DNA of 64,000 nt from Canna indica. Lineage: Eukaryota > Streptophyta > Magnoliopsida > Zingiberales > Cannaceae. A program made the translations under genes and the position numbers. The DNA lies in NCBI GenBank assembly GCA_034359265.1, contig CP136890.1:51107001-51171000 (forward strand). The letters run 5' to 3'. This document shows positions 20,756 through 31,233 of the stretch, in pieces (position 1 is the first letter of the stretch; every line of letters begins with the position of its first letter). The notes below the pieces were generated by a model. The model had not been told where the DNA came from. It was given only the letters and a program-made list of their open reading frames with translations, and ran no database searches.

Positions 20756-20767
20756 TGGTATCAGAGC
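20756..20767 (+). promoter_or_regulatory. Primer-binding site, initiator-Met tRNA
   Basis: TGGTATCAGAGC, complementary to the 3' end of plant initiator tRNA-Met, lies two bases after the LTR. Confidence 0.95.
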
Positions 20768-20807
20768 CTTAGGTTAGAGGAGTTTGAGATTTTTTGGTGT
20801 TTTCGAG

Positions 20808-22099
20808 ATGGAGGAGTCTATAGGTTCTATGTTAAAGTTGAATGCAACCAACTACTCTATTTGGAAGTCTCGTATGGAGGATCTTTTGTTTTGCAGGGAC
20901 TTGTATGATCCCATTGAAGGAGACTCGACTAAACCAAAAGATAAGGATGACAAGGCTTGAGAATGCATGAATTGGAAGACTATTGGTTTGAATAGGCAGT
21001 GGATAGACAATAGTGTTTATCATCATATTGCTCAGGAGACAGGTGCGGAAACTTTATGGGATAATCTAGCAAATCTCTACGCGAGGGAGACACGCAAAAT
21101 AAGGCTTTTCTCATGAAGAGGCTTGTTCATCTTCGTTATAAAGATGAAGGTAATAAGGTTGAGCACATGAGTGATTTGCAGGACATTGTTAATAAATTGA
21201 CGAACCTGGAGATAATATTACCCGATGAGTTGCAGGCTTGTCTACTTTTGTGGACTCTACCGGATAATTGGGATACAATTGTGGTAGCATTGAGTAACTC
21301 CACACCCAATGGAAAGCAATCGATGGCCATGGTGAAGGAGAGCTTATTTAATGAAGAGACTAGGAAGAAAGGCTATGGGATGTCCACTCAGTCCGAAGCC
21401 CTGGTGATTGAACAATGGGGGAGAAGTACAAGCAGAAAATCCTCTTTCAAGCATGGTAAATCAAGTGACAAATCACAGGGTAGATCGAAGTCGAAGACGA
21501 GGAAAATAGTTACTTGTTATCATTGTAGAAAAGCAGGTCACTACAAAAGAGAATGCAGAGCTCTGAAGAGGGATCATAATGAGAACGGTGAAAGTTAGAA
21601 GGATGAAGGCACAACAACAGTGGCATATGATGGAGAGACTTACATCGTATGTGATGAAGCCTATGTGAATCTCACGTGTCATGAATCTACTTGGGTAGCA
21701 TATACAAGTGCCTCGTTTCATGTCACGTCTCATCATGATTTCTTCTCATCTTACACTACTGGTGACTATGGCTTTGTGAGAATGGGAATGGACAGTCATG
21801 CAAGATTGTTGGTATTGGTGATGTCTTCATAGAGACTGAACCTCGCTACAAGTTGCTTCTGAAGAAGGTTAGGCATGTTCTAGAAATTCGCCTTAACCTA
21901 ATCTCTACAGGCTAGCTCGATGATGAAGGCTACAATAACGAATTTAGTAGTGGGAGGTGGAAGCTCTCCAAAGGTTCATTGATTGTGGCACGGGGGCAAA
22001 AGACCAACACTCTTTACAGGCTACGTGCCAGGCACAATTACGGCCAGGTTAATATTGCTGAGGATCATCCTATTGAGCTTTGGCACAAAAGACTTGGGC
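20808..22099 (+). pseudogene. Copia-1 gag and protease region
   Basis: Gag starts at the ATG at 20808. A UBN2-type Copia gag follows (LKLNATNYSIWKSRMEDLL) with a TGA (20958-20960) and a frame change near 21110. Its C-terminal part at 21113-21598 is open and ends with a CCHC zinc knuckle (CYHCRKAGHYKREC at about 21515). After the TAG at 21596-21598 comes the protease region, with the catalytic triad altered: WVAYTSASFHV where LDSGASFHV is usual, so the active Asp is lost. The gag-pre-integrase motif LWHKRLG is reached just before CACTA-3 cuts in. The proteins form the virus-like particle core in the family, but this copy is dead. Confidence 0.88.
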
Positions 22100-22460
22100 C
22101 ACTACTAGAAAAATGGTCATCAGCAACGGCTGATGCCGTTGCGGAGCCGTTGCAATAGAGCCGTGACAAAAAGTCGCGTTGCTGATGACTTAGCAACGGA
22201 TCAGCAACGGCCGCTCGGGCCGTCGCTCAAAACATTATCAGCAACGGCCGCTGGGCCGTCGCTAAAAATATTATCAACAACGGTTTTGCCACAGACCCGG
22301 AGCCGTTGCTGATAACATTAATAGCAACGGCCGCTGAGTCCGTAGCAACACCGTTAGTAAAACTCCGTCGCTAAGCCGTTGCTGTAGGTCATCAGCAACG
22401 GCTTTCGATACACTTTTAGCAACGGCTTTCCCACGGACGCCCGTGGGAAAGCCGTTGCTG
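22100..22460 (-). repeat. CACTA-3 3' subterminal repeats
   Basis: AGCAACGGC and GCCGTTGCTGAT words are packed in both orientations next to the terminus. These are likely binding sites of the element's accessory protein (family knowledge). Confidence 0.9.
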
Positions 22461-22782
22461 ATGACCTATACCTGCAACCAGAAAATTTGAAAATTTCAAA
22501 TTTCCATTGATACATTGATACATTTATCTGATACATAACTCACACACCCATACCCTCATACACACATTCATTCACACATCACAAACATCTCATACACATT
22601 CATTCACACATCACAAACACACCAAGATATACATCAAAACAATTATATTTATATTCATAATTATCCACAATAGTATAAACACAATTCAAATGCAAAATTG
22701 AAGTATCAACATCTCAGTAACATAGTCAATATAAATTAAACAAGTTCAATATCTCAGTAACAAAGTCAATATAAACAAAATC

Positions 22783-24327
22783 TCACGATGACGATGGAGG
22801 ATGGCCTGGATCATATGGCGGGGTCTGGAGTGCTTGAGTGTACACCGGCGTGGACTGACTCGAGGATGATGGATTAGATGATGCCGAAGAGATGCCTGCT
22901 TCGGGATGACCCGACAAGTTGCGTAGCATAGCTTCTATATTCGCCATCGTCTGACTCTGGCGCTCCATCAACTCAGTCTGACGCGCGACCGTCTCCTCTA
23001 GTGTCCTTATCCTATTACTATGATCATAACTGGATCTGGAGGTGGACGGCTGCTCACCAGCGACCGGAGGGGTCGGTGCCCCAAGTGGCCCTAGTACGGC
23101 TCGCGCATGACCACTATCTGCGAAGCCATATACGCGGCCATGGTCCCAGCCACCTGCGGCCTCGACCCACGATGCTGCGTCAAAGTCCTCGGGGGTACCC
23201 CCACGCTGCACCACCGTCTGGCTGTAGGTCTCCTACTCGAGTTTGATTTTTTGTTTAATATTTATCATAAAACTTAAATTATAAATATATAATGAATAAT
23301 TTAAACAAATATATAATTACCATAATGTATGCAGCGCGGTTGTGGATGTACTCCCCAGTCCCATGTGCTCGACGGTGAGTCCGCTCAAACACCGCCATCG
23401 GGGAGGGTCGCTGGACACTCCCGTCATCCGACACCGTCGTCTACATTTACAAAACAAATACATTAATTAGTACACATAATAACAAATAAAATATATAATT
23501 AAAAGATATACTTACCATACGGTTTGCGTGCACTGCAAATGCAACAGAGCCGCCGGTGTGACGCGCTGCTCCCCCCGACATGCGATTTCTAGCCGCATTC
23601 CGAGAAACCTCCTGCCATCGATCCGTCGACCATATCCCCACGAGCTGGTCCCATATATCCGGAGTAATCCAACCGGGGCCGTATCCCCGAGTCTCCGCGA
23701 TGTTAGTGGTCCCAGCTCGGGCCATCGCCTGGGACCGAGCCTGCCCCAGCTGCCCGTTGTACCTTGCCCGGGAAATAGCCTCCCAGGCAGCGTAAATGAA
23801 GGGCCTCTGGTCCTCGACCCATGTATAGCGAGCCTGCAAAATAATAATATCAGTACCAATATTAATATATCATCATGCATGTAAAAATAATAATAATACG
23901 TGCCTCAAACTCGCGCCATAACATGTCGATGTGCTCGCTAGGCACGTGAGACCACGTAGGCCATGCCCCGTGCATGTATCGTCGAATAGTAGAAGAAATG
24001 CTCCTCGGCACTTCTTCTTGCTCGAACCTGCACAACAAAAATAAATTTTAATATTATATTATGATATAATGAATTTGTAATGATTCATAATTCATGATAT
24101 ATTACGTACCGCTCCCCAATCACGCTAATCAATCTACGTGACTCTGTGGCTGGTGGAGGCTACCACCTGTTCGGCCCGCGTGGCCGCCTACGTCTGGATG
24201 TACTAGCCTCGGCAGTATCATCCTCATGAGGATCAGCAACAGGAGGATCAGCAGCATGAGTAAGTGCTGGAGTCTCACCGATCAGAGACTCCGAAGCTCT
24301 CCTGCGTCGATAACCACGACCAGACAT
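22783..24327 (-). pseudogene. CACTA-3 Ptta/En/Spm accessory gene (TnpA-like), five exons
   Basis: Exon 1 runs 24327-24110 from ATG (MSGRGYRRRRASESL) to a GTACGT donor. Exon 2 is about 24030-23905 (FEQEEVPRSISSTIRRYMHG). Exon 3 is about 23834-23518 (ARYTWVEDQRPFIYAAWEA; then W-S-T-D-R-W-Q-E-V-S and the GGSVAFAVH motif of PF03004-type proteins). Exon 4 is about 23441-23323 (VFERTHRRAHGTGEY). Exon 5 is about 23236-22783, with a helical stretch (RQTELMERQSQTMANIEAM) and a Ser-rich tail ending at TGA. Introns keep GT-AG borders. A single TAG at 24160-24162 in exon 1 breaks it; CACTA-2 has CAG at this codon. In En/Spm elements the partner protein binds subterminal repeats and brings the ends together for TNP2. 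It is downstream of TNP2 on the same strand. Confidence 0.85.
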
Positions 24328-24402
24328 ATCTGTCGAACATACATATAATCAGATTATTGTATAAATAGTAGAGATATATTTAATAAAATATATACTTTAC
24401 AA

Positions 24403-27400
24403 TTATTCCTCGTCATCTGAATAATAGTCTTCGAATTCTTCTTCTTCTTCCTCTACTTCCTCTTCTTCATCTTCTTCATCTCCAGCTTCCTCAATTTCAT
24501 GATCGTCATCATCAGCATATTCAACTTCTAATTGAATTGACGTTGTGTCTGCATCCTCGAGTATTGGAATAATACGATCCACAGCAGGAAGATCATCTTC
24601 TTGATAGAAACCAGGAGGATCATTTTCTCCTACTATCGGATCAATTTTTCCTCTACCTTTTGTCTTACAAACTACACGCCAATCCGCTCTATCTTTATTT
24701 CTAGCCGGATACTTCGCGTAATATACTTGTTCGGCTTGTGATGCCAATATAAAAGGCTCATTTGCTGCCAATTTCGATTTGTAATTAACCTCAACAAGTT
24801 TGTATTTTGGATGAACTTTCATGCCCCTTTCTGTTGTATCGAACCAATGACATCTAAATAGGATCACTGATTTCAAGCCGAAGTAGTGCAACTCTATCAC
24901 TTCTTCCACCAGTCCATAAAAATCCATATCACATTCAACATAGGTTGTCCCTTTCACGCAGACCCCAGCATTCATCGTCTTCTTTGCAAATGAATATTCA
25001 ACCGTGTGAAATTTATACCCGTTAACAAAATATCCGCTATAGCACGACACAAGTCGCGACGGTCCACTAACAAACTCAAATATTTTTTCATCTATTTCAG
25101 CTCTGTGATCTTTGCTGTAAGTCTGAATCAAAGTAGGGAAATCACGATTCCGTAATCTCTCCAATTCTTGATCGTTGTGAATAGAGTATTTTTGCACCAT
25201 CTCAATGTCAAATATTTCAATGAATTGTTCAATCTCTGGACAATTGAGTAATACATACAAGTGTGCCAAATGATACTCTTCATCGCTTAAGTGTCGAGAT
25301 GGATGAGAACCAAAAGCACGACCAGAGTGACAAAATATATTTAAACGTCCATCTGAATGTCGAACACCCCCGTCGTCGTTACGTGGAAGACGATCAAATC
25401 TTGTCTGTACTGTCGATTCAAAGTAAAATGAGCAGAATGTTGAAATTTCTTGGATGATATAGGATTCAGATATTGATCCTTCAACAGCTGCAGTGTTCTT
25501 TACTTTTTTCTTCAGACGATTCATGTATCTTTCAAATAAGTACATCCAACGATATTGAACGGGGCCACCAACTCGTGCCTCGTATGCCAAGTGTATCGGT
25601 AGATGCTCCATCGAGTCAAAAAATGCAGGAGGGAAAAACTGCTCCAGCTTGCATATGATTTCAACAATATTATTTTCAAGTGTTGACATATCTTCGACTC
25701 GAAGGACATTTGCACAGATGCTTCTAAAAAACATACTTAATTCAGTCAACGGACCCTAAATATTATCAGGTAGAAGATCTCGAAATGCGATCGGAAGTAA
25801 TCTCTGCATGAATACATGACAATCATGGCTCTTCATCCCTGATATTTTGCAATCATCGACGTTCACACATCGAGATAAGTTTGAAGCATATCCATCGGGT
25901 AATCTGAGTTCTTTTACCCATTGACAAACATCTTTGATCTGTTGTTTATTTAACACATATAGGGCCTTCGGTTTCAGATATCGTCCGTTGACCTCTTGTA
26001 ACTCCAACTCTGGTCTTTTACAAAGTATTTTCAGATCATGTCGGGCTTTGACATTATCTTTAGTTTTTCCAGAAATATCCATCACAGTGTTGAAAATATT
26101 ATCAAACACATTTTTTTCAATGTGCATGACATCTAAATTATGTCGAATCAATAATGAACTCCAATAGGGCAATTCCCAAAAGATACTTTTTTTCACCCAG
26201 TTGTGTGTTTGGCCAAAACCTGACACTCTTTCATTGCGACCAAATACTATATCTGGAAGTGCTGAAACACGTGCTAACATTTGTTCACCAGACAACATCG
26301 GTGGTGGCCCATCTCTTTCGACTCTGCCCTTAGTAAATTTATTACGATTCCTTCGATACTGGTGATGAACTGGTAGGAATCGACGATGACAATCAAAGAA
26401 TGAGATTTTTCGTCCGTTCTGAAGACTGATTGATTTAGAGTGTTCCATACAATACGGGCAAGAGAGTCGGCCGTGAGTGCTCCAACCCGACAACATGCCG
26501 TACGCGGGGAAATCATTGATTGTCCACAAGACCGCGGCCTTTAAATTGAAGTTTTGCTTCCGATGACAATCATAAGTGACAGCTCCCTCAGTCCACAATG
26601 TTTTCAATTCATCTATCAAGGGTCTGAGAAATATGTCAATTTATTTTCGCGGACCCTTAGGACCCGGAATAATCATCGAAAGATAAATAAATTCATCTTT
26701 CATGCACATTGACGGTGGCAAATTATAAACTGTCAGCAGCACTGGCCAAACTGAATAAGGAGTTGCAGAATGTCCAAACAGATTAAAACCATCTGTGCAC
26801 AATCCCAATCTGATATTTTTAGTATCCATAGCAAATGAAGGATAACATGTATCCAAATGTTTCCATGCTTCACTGTCAGATGGATGAGTCATTACTGTAT
26901 CATCACGATTTCTTGCATGCCAACTCATGTAGGGGGCTGTCTTTTCCGACATGAATAATCTTTGAAGCCTCGGTGTTAGTGGAAAATACCGAAGCACCTT
27001 AAACGGGATATTTTTCTGTCGGACCGATTTTTTCTCTTTGTAACGAGGGTGTTGACATACAGGGCATTTATCCAACTGCACATTTTCTTTATAATATAAA
27101 ATGCAGTTATTTTGGCACGCGTGTATTTTTTCGTACCCAAGCCCCAATTTTCTCATTAGCTTTTTAGTCTTATAAAAAGTAGGCTCAAACTTGTTATCAG
27201 TAGGCAGCATTCCATTAATCAATCCAGCAATCCGATCATACGCAACTCCGCTGATATTACAATCGGCCTTGATGTTTAAGAGCTGTGTCATTGCTGAAAA
27301 CCTAGTGTATTTAGGACAATTCTCATACAAAGGTTCATCGGCAGCTTTCAACATCTCGTAAAATTCTGCAGCTTCTTTATTCGGTAATTCAATCTCTACC

Positions 27401-27894
27401 GCAGCCCCTACTTCTGTGATATCAACCGCTGTAGTATCTGGTGGGACTGATGTCTGAAGAACTGGCCGATCAACATTATCATTCAGGTGGAATTGACCCC
27501 CAAGACTATCAAGTATCATAGTTCTATAGGGATTACATTGACTGGATGAAGAAGCACCAGCAGAGGAAGATTCACCATATGTCTGAACGACAGGATTGCT
27601 CGACGTCCCGACTTCGCGTGACTCCCCCTGACAAGTCCATAGAAAATATCTTGGTGCAAATCCTTTGGTATATAGATGTAGAGTGACAGTCTCCCGATCC
27701 AAAAATCGTCCATTCGAACAAATGCGGCACGGACATCGGATTTGATCACCCATGCTAACGAAATTCCGATTCGAATAGGCGAAATTTAGGAAGTACGTTA
27801 CGCCTAATCGAAACTCATTCGTTAAAGCTCCACGATCAAGACGTCGGTACATCCAACTTCGATCAGCCGACATGATTCTGTCAATCAATGACAA
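24403..27894 (-). pseudogene. CACTA-3 TNP2-type transposase, two nonsense codons
   Basis: One frame of 1,164 codons runs from ATG (27892-27894) to the TAA at 24403-24405, interrupted only by TAA at 26641-26643 (a Glu position in related copies, context GPRK-stop-IDIF) and TAG at 25756-25758. Order: transposase-associated N-terminal domain (SWMYRRL ... CPCRICSNGRF, about residues 10-70); zinc-like CPVCQHPRYKEKKS (about 280); TNP2 core with WSTHGRLSCPYC (about 465) and RHNLDVMHIEKNVFDNI (about 585); DUF4218 (LPIAFRDLLPDNI to about 850); DUF4216 (DFYGLVEEVIELHYFGLKS, about 965); and a strongly acidic tail. The length is normal for plant TNP2. It would catalyse excision and insertion in the nucleus. 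The two stops make this copy inactive unless they are read through or sequencing errors. Confidence 0.93.
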
Positions 27895-27954
27895 TTTCTT
27901 TGGTTAATGTCTTTAGGTGAGATTGTCCTATTCCATTCGGGATTTATGTTATTC

Positions 27955-28130
27955 GTACTGCACTTACGTTTTTATTTTAACTGTTAACTAATTATTCTAA
28001 ATTTCGACAGCATCTCCCTACAGTTCTCCGAATACGCATATCATCTGGGCGCGTATCGGAGAACAAGAGAGATGTTGCCGAATTTTAGAATAATTAGTTA
28101 ACAGTTAAAATAAAAACGTAAGTGCAGTAC
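27955..28130. repeat. Large foldback in the TNP2 leader
   Basis: Left arm 27955-28037 and right arm 28050-28130 are near-perfect inverted copies (the outer 50 bp almost identical: GTACTGCACTTACGTTTTTA ...), with a 12-nt loop. Weaker pairing continues outwards to about 27940 and 28150. It starts about 60 bp upstream of the TNP2 ATG. Equivalent foldbacks occur at 40362-40560 (CACTA-4) and 57110-57330 (CACTA-5), each just upstream of TNP2. Confidence 0.92.
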
Positions 28131-28345
28131 AAATAACTATATTCCCAAATTGTCCAATCAGGGACAATTCAAGAATTGTACGTCGTATAAAAGATCATCT
28201 ACTTCTTTTACACGAACATACAATCCCCGAACGGATCTAAGGTTTTGCTAAATCATATCCGATTCGTCGATGCGTACGTGAAACATATCAACTCGTCGGA
28301 TGGATGATTATTTTCTAAATGTTTCGAGACAGTTCGAGTCCATAT

Positions 28346-28527
28346 TGGACGATTTCGGCGCGCGTCCGAAGTGGACGATTCCGGCGCGAGTCCGAAGTGG
28401 ACGATTCCGGCGCGAGTCCGAATTGGACGATTCCGGCGCGCGTCCGAAGTGGACGATTCCGGCGCGAGTCCGAATTGGACGATTCCGGCGCGCGTCCGAA
28501 GTGGACGATTCCGGCGCGCGTCCGAAA
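28346..28527 (-). repeat. 26-bp minisatellite, seven units
   Basis: Seven tandem 26-bp units (TGGACGATTCCGGCGCGAGT plus CCGAAG and variants), the inverse of the array at 9693-9926. It lies in the leader between the right end and TNP2. Confidence 0.95.
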
Positions 28528-28956
28528 TTAATCTAAATCCTAATAATTAATCTAACAAATTAAACAATTAATCTAAATAATTAATTAACATTTATAAAAT
28601 AATTAATTAACAATTTCAAAACAATAATATATATATATATATATTCCGGCGCCGGAGTCCACCCTCCGGCGCCGGCGTACAGTGGCCGAACACACTGTCC
28701 GGCCACTGTAGAAGGTCCGGCGGCGGCTATAGGCCGACCGCCGCCAGCCGAAACCCTAGAAATAGGGTTTCGGTCGGATTTTAACATCTCCGGCCGAAAC
28801 GGTATAGGCCGGCGGATCAACATACCGGCATCAGCGGCAACGGCGCGGCGGCGAGAGGCGTCGGCAGCAGCGGCGAGAGGTGTCGGCAGGAGCGGCGGCG
28901 GCAGCAGCGGGAGGAAGAAGGGTCGGGCGCGAGAGCGTGCCCTATATAAACTTATC

Positions 28957-29243
28957 AGCAACGGCTAACTCGCCCGTTAGAAAGCCGTTGCTGATAAGTT
29001 ATCATCAGCAACGGCTCACTTATCCGTTAGTAAGCCGTTGCCGAAGATTAAATAATCAGCAACGGCTCGCCTTTCCGTCAGAAAGCCGTTGCTGATAATT
29101 AAAATAATCCGCAACGGCTCGGTTGTCCGTTAGAACGCCGTTGCAGATACAGATATCTGCAACGGCTCGGGCGGCCGTAAGAACGCCGTTGCAAATAGCA
29201 ACGGCTTGAGCGGCCGTTGCTGAAGACCAAGTTTCTAGTAGTG
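28957..29243 (-). repeat. CACTA-3 5' subterminal palindromes
   Basis: Five to six palindromic units of about 40 bp lie between 28957 and the terminus. Each has AGCAACGGCT, a short centre with (C/T)CCGTTAG or CCGTCAG, then AGCCGTTGCTGAT. Confidence 0.92.
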
Positions 29244-29246
29244 GGC

Positions 29247-29469
29247 ATATCAATGAAAAAGGTATTCACATTCGTGCTAGAAAGCAGTCTTTGTCCATCA
29301 AAGGTATGCACATGAGTACTTGTGATTATTGTTTAACGGGTAAACAAAGGAGAGTTTCTTTTGTTAGAAGTTGTCCCTTTAGATGCGATTATATTTTAGA
29401 TCTTGTGCATACTGATGTTTATTTCATGTCGGGTATATCTCTTGGTGGTGCTATCTATTTTGTGACTTT
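29247..29469 (+). pseudogene. Copia-1 integrase start, downstream of CACTA-3
   Basis: After removal of CACTA-3 and one GGC copy the reading continues the gag-pre-integrase motif (LG / H-I-N-E-K-G) and the HHCC region (CDYCLTGKQRRVSF), then the first integrase core Asp in LDLVHTDVYFM. It ends where the SIRE-like LTR begins at about 29470. The joining of reading across the insertion confirms the GGC duplication. Confidence 0.88.
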
Positions 29470-29805
29470 TGTTGTTCAAATATCGACACTAGAAAGAGGG
29501 TTGAATAGTGTGTGGCTAAAACTAGGTTCAACTACAATATTTTCGATTCTAACTCATTCACAACCAAATCGATGTTCTTTTGAATGTGATGCTTAGACAA
29601 GCAAATATATCAAATGAAAGCAAGTAACAAGGCAATGCAAACACAATTGATTACAGTGGTTCGGCCAAACCGCCTACTCCACTACTTTGGCTCAACACCA
29701 AGAATTTCTAACTAAACCTCTTTATAGACTAAGTGTTTCCCTTTGAATACAATGAGGACTCACTTCTCAATCCTTTGAGAAAGCCTCAATAGTTATTCAC
29801 TTAGG
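29470..29805 (-). mobile_element. SIRE-like LTR fragment
   Basis: TGTTGTTCAAATATCGACAC followed by TAGAAAGAGGGTTGAATAG matches the left end of the LTR at 8545, and later AGTGGTTCGGCCAAACCGCC and CTACTCCACTAC match 8730-8765. Only this part is present; it breaks off near 29805. Confidence 0.7.
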
Positions 29806-30055
29806 GTGAATAGCTGGCCGGGCCGGGCTATGTATGAATTATTTCGGGTCGGGACGGGCCATGCACGAATTATTTTGGGCCGGGTCGGACATGATTTTTT
29901 TTCGAGCCAGGCGGGGGCACACAATTTTTAGGGCTGAGCCAGGCATGAATTTTTTCAGGCTGGGTCTGACATGATTTTTTTCGGGCCGGGCCTGACACAA
30001 ATTTTTTCGGGCCAGGCTTGAAACTTAGGCCTAACACGATTTGCCACACCTAGTT
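29806..30055. repeat. GGGCCGGGC-rich degenerate tandem repeat
   Basis: About six imperfect units of roughly 30-35 bp combine GGGCCGGGC or GGGCCAGGC with TGACATGATTTTTTTCG. It ends with GATTTGCCACACCTA, which resembles the end of a hAT-type element (TTGCCACNCCTA), but no matching duplication was found. Confidence 0.6.
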
Positions 30056-30227
30056 TGATAAATTAATAATTTTTAAGTTTTATATAATACTAAAAATATA
30101 TAAAAATTCTATCAAATGACATCAAATCTAAAATATGACACTACCATCACGTTTAGCATGCGAAAATCCACAACTTTGATATTTATCCCATCTCCATTCG
30201 ACGACTCTAAGTCGTCAAAATTAATTA

Positions 30228-30480
30228 GGGAAAATATCTAAATATAGCTTGTACTTTGACCTTTGTCTTAATTATGACATGTACTAAGATATTTATTTCA
30301 ATTGTGGTCTACCCTCAAATTTCCTTATAAAAAAATAATTTTTTAATCTATTATTAACCCATTTGCTACGCCATCTCTCTAAGTTATTAAAATTGGATCC
30401 ACCTTTTTAAATATTAAAGAGTGGGTCCCACCTCTCCCTCTCCCTCTCCTCTCTCTCAAGAAACTCTCCGGCGCCGCCTC
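30228..30480 (+). repeat. Pack-MULE-1 left TIR
   Basis: Inverse of about 50810-51098 with moderate divergence: shared words include GTACTTTGAC, ATTTGTT/CATTTG(C/T)TACGC and GTGGGTC(C)CACCTCTCC. Long TIRs of this kind are typical of Mutator-like elements. Confidence 0.8.
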
Positions 30481-30687
30481 CAGCTTCTTAGTCCCCGCTG
30501 TTCAGCAAGTCATCATCTGACATTGTTTCCGGCGCCAATGGATCTTGATCGAGAAGATAGACGCCGACGGGGATGGGTGCGTCGATGTTGACGAGTTTCA
30601 GCGCTGTACCGGGCGATAATAGATGGGCTCCCTGATGGCGATGAGGAGGAGGAGATGCGCGAAGCGTCCGAGGTGTTCGACCAGAAT
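30481..30687 (+). pseudogene. Calmodulin-like gene fragment, left arm, first EF hand
   Basis: It reads [16 protein letters not shown] near 30557-30610, a full EF-hand loop ([12 protein letters not shown]) of a calmodulin-like Ca2+ sensor. Acidic residues and EVFDQN follow, the start of the second EF loop. The second loop is cut by Copia-2 at 30688 and resumes at 36289. It is the inverse partner of 50340-50708. Frame changes near 30600 make it a non-functional piece. Confidence 0.8.
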
Positions 30688-31233
30688 TGTTGTATAGTTT
30701 GTTAATTAATTTAGAAGATGAATAGTCCCACATAGGATGTTTTCTTTTCTTTAAAGTGCCTTTTAAACTTCCAATGATGCCAAGTGTTAAACTTTTAGAT
30801 GGTCTAATGAATGGTGAGCCATGGAGGAGGCTCAATGGACCATTAGCCTAAATATTAATAAATCAAAGATTGACACTTGGGCACTTGAGACGCTTGGGCA
30901 GACGCGCATTCGTAGCCAAAATTGTATTTTTATTTTATTTTTTAATTATTCGAATTTTAAATAGAAAGTTGTGTCTATTTGAATTTTGTTTTGAAAAGAC
31001 ATATATGTTCGAATTTGAATTTTCTTCAACTGTTAAACCTTTTTATTTCTATTTAATGCGGGACTTGTCACCTTTCCCTCCCCTGTAATTTGCTTTCATT
31101 TCCTTTGAGTATTCTCGGTTTTAGGCTTTGTTGTATCCTGTGGTAAATTGCTTTCGAGTGGAAAGCAATATTACACTCAAGATAGTGATTCACGCCTCAA
31201 AGCCAATCGCTCTCCAAGATCCAGATACTAACA
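30688..31233 (+). mobile_element. Copia-2 5' LTR
   Basis: 546 bp from TGTTGTATAG to GATACTAACA. It contains AATATTACACTCAA at 31167-31180, whose exact complement lies immediately after the LTR. Confidence 0.92.

Larger units (their letters stand above)
22100..29243 (-). mobile_element. CACTA-3, near-complete element with TNP2 and Ptta genes
   Basis: The termini are CACTACTAGAAAA at 22100 and GTTTCTAGTAGTG at 29243, with a perfect GGC target duplication at 22097-22099 and 29244-29246. Both genes are on the minus strand. Order from the right end: subterminal palindromes, GC-rich leader, 26-bp minisatellite, a foldback, TNP2, Ptta gene, 3' non-coding, subterminal repeats. With 7.1 kb, clean ends and only a few stops it is the youngest-looking CACTA here and the best model for CACTA-2, -4 and -5. 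Confidence 0.95.
20116..29469 (+). mobile_element. Copia-1, 5' LTR, gag and start of pol, split by CACTA-3
   Basis: The 5' LTR (20116-20753), an initiator-Met tRNA primer-binding site, gag, protease and the start of integrase are present in order on the plus strand. CACTA-3 interrupts pol at 22100-29243. After that the sequence resumes in register for about 220 bp, until a SIRE-like LTR fragment cuts it at about 29470. The rest of integrase, RT, RNase H and the 3' LTR are missing. Confidence 0.9.

Noticed and set aside
28300..28536. Open frames of 70-100 codons over the 26-bp minisatellite, in several frames (also 9667-9969)
   Set aside because: Stop-free repeats keep several frames open at once; the encoded peptides (WTIPARVRSGRFRRE type) only mirror the repeat and run antisense to the element's genes.
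28957..29243. CRISPR-like look of regularly spaced palindromes
   Set aside because: Units are CACTA subterminal repeats that end at the terminus, with variable units and short AT linkers, in a plant genome with no cas genes.
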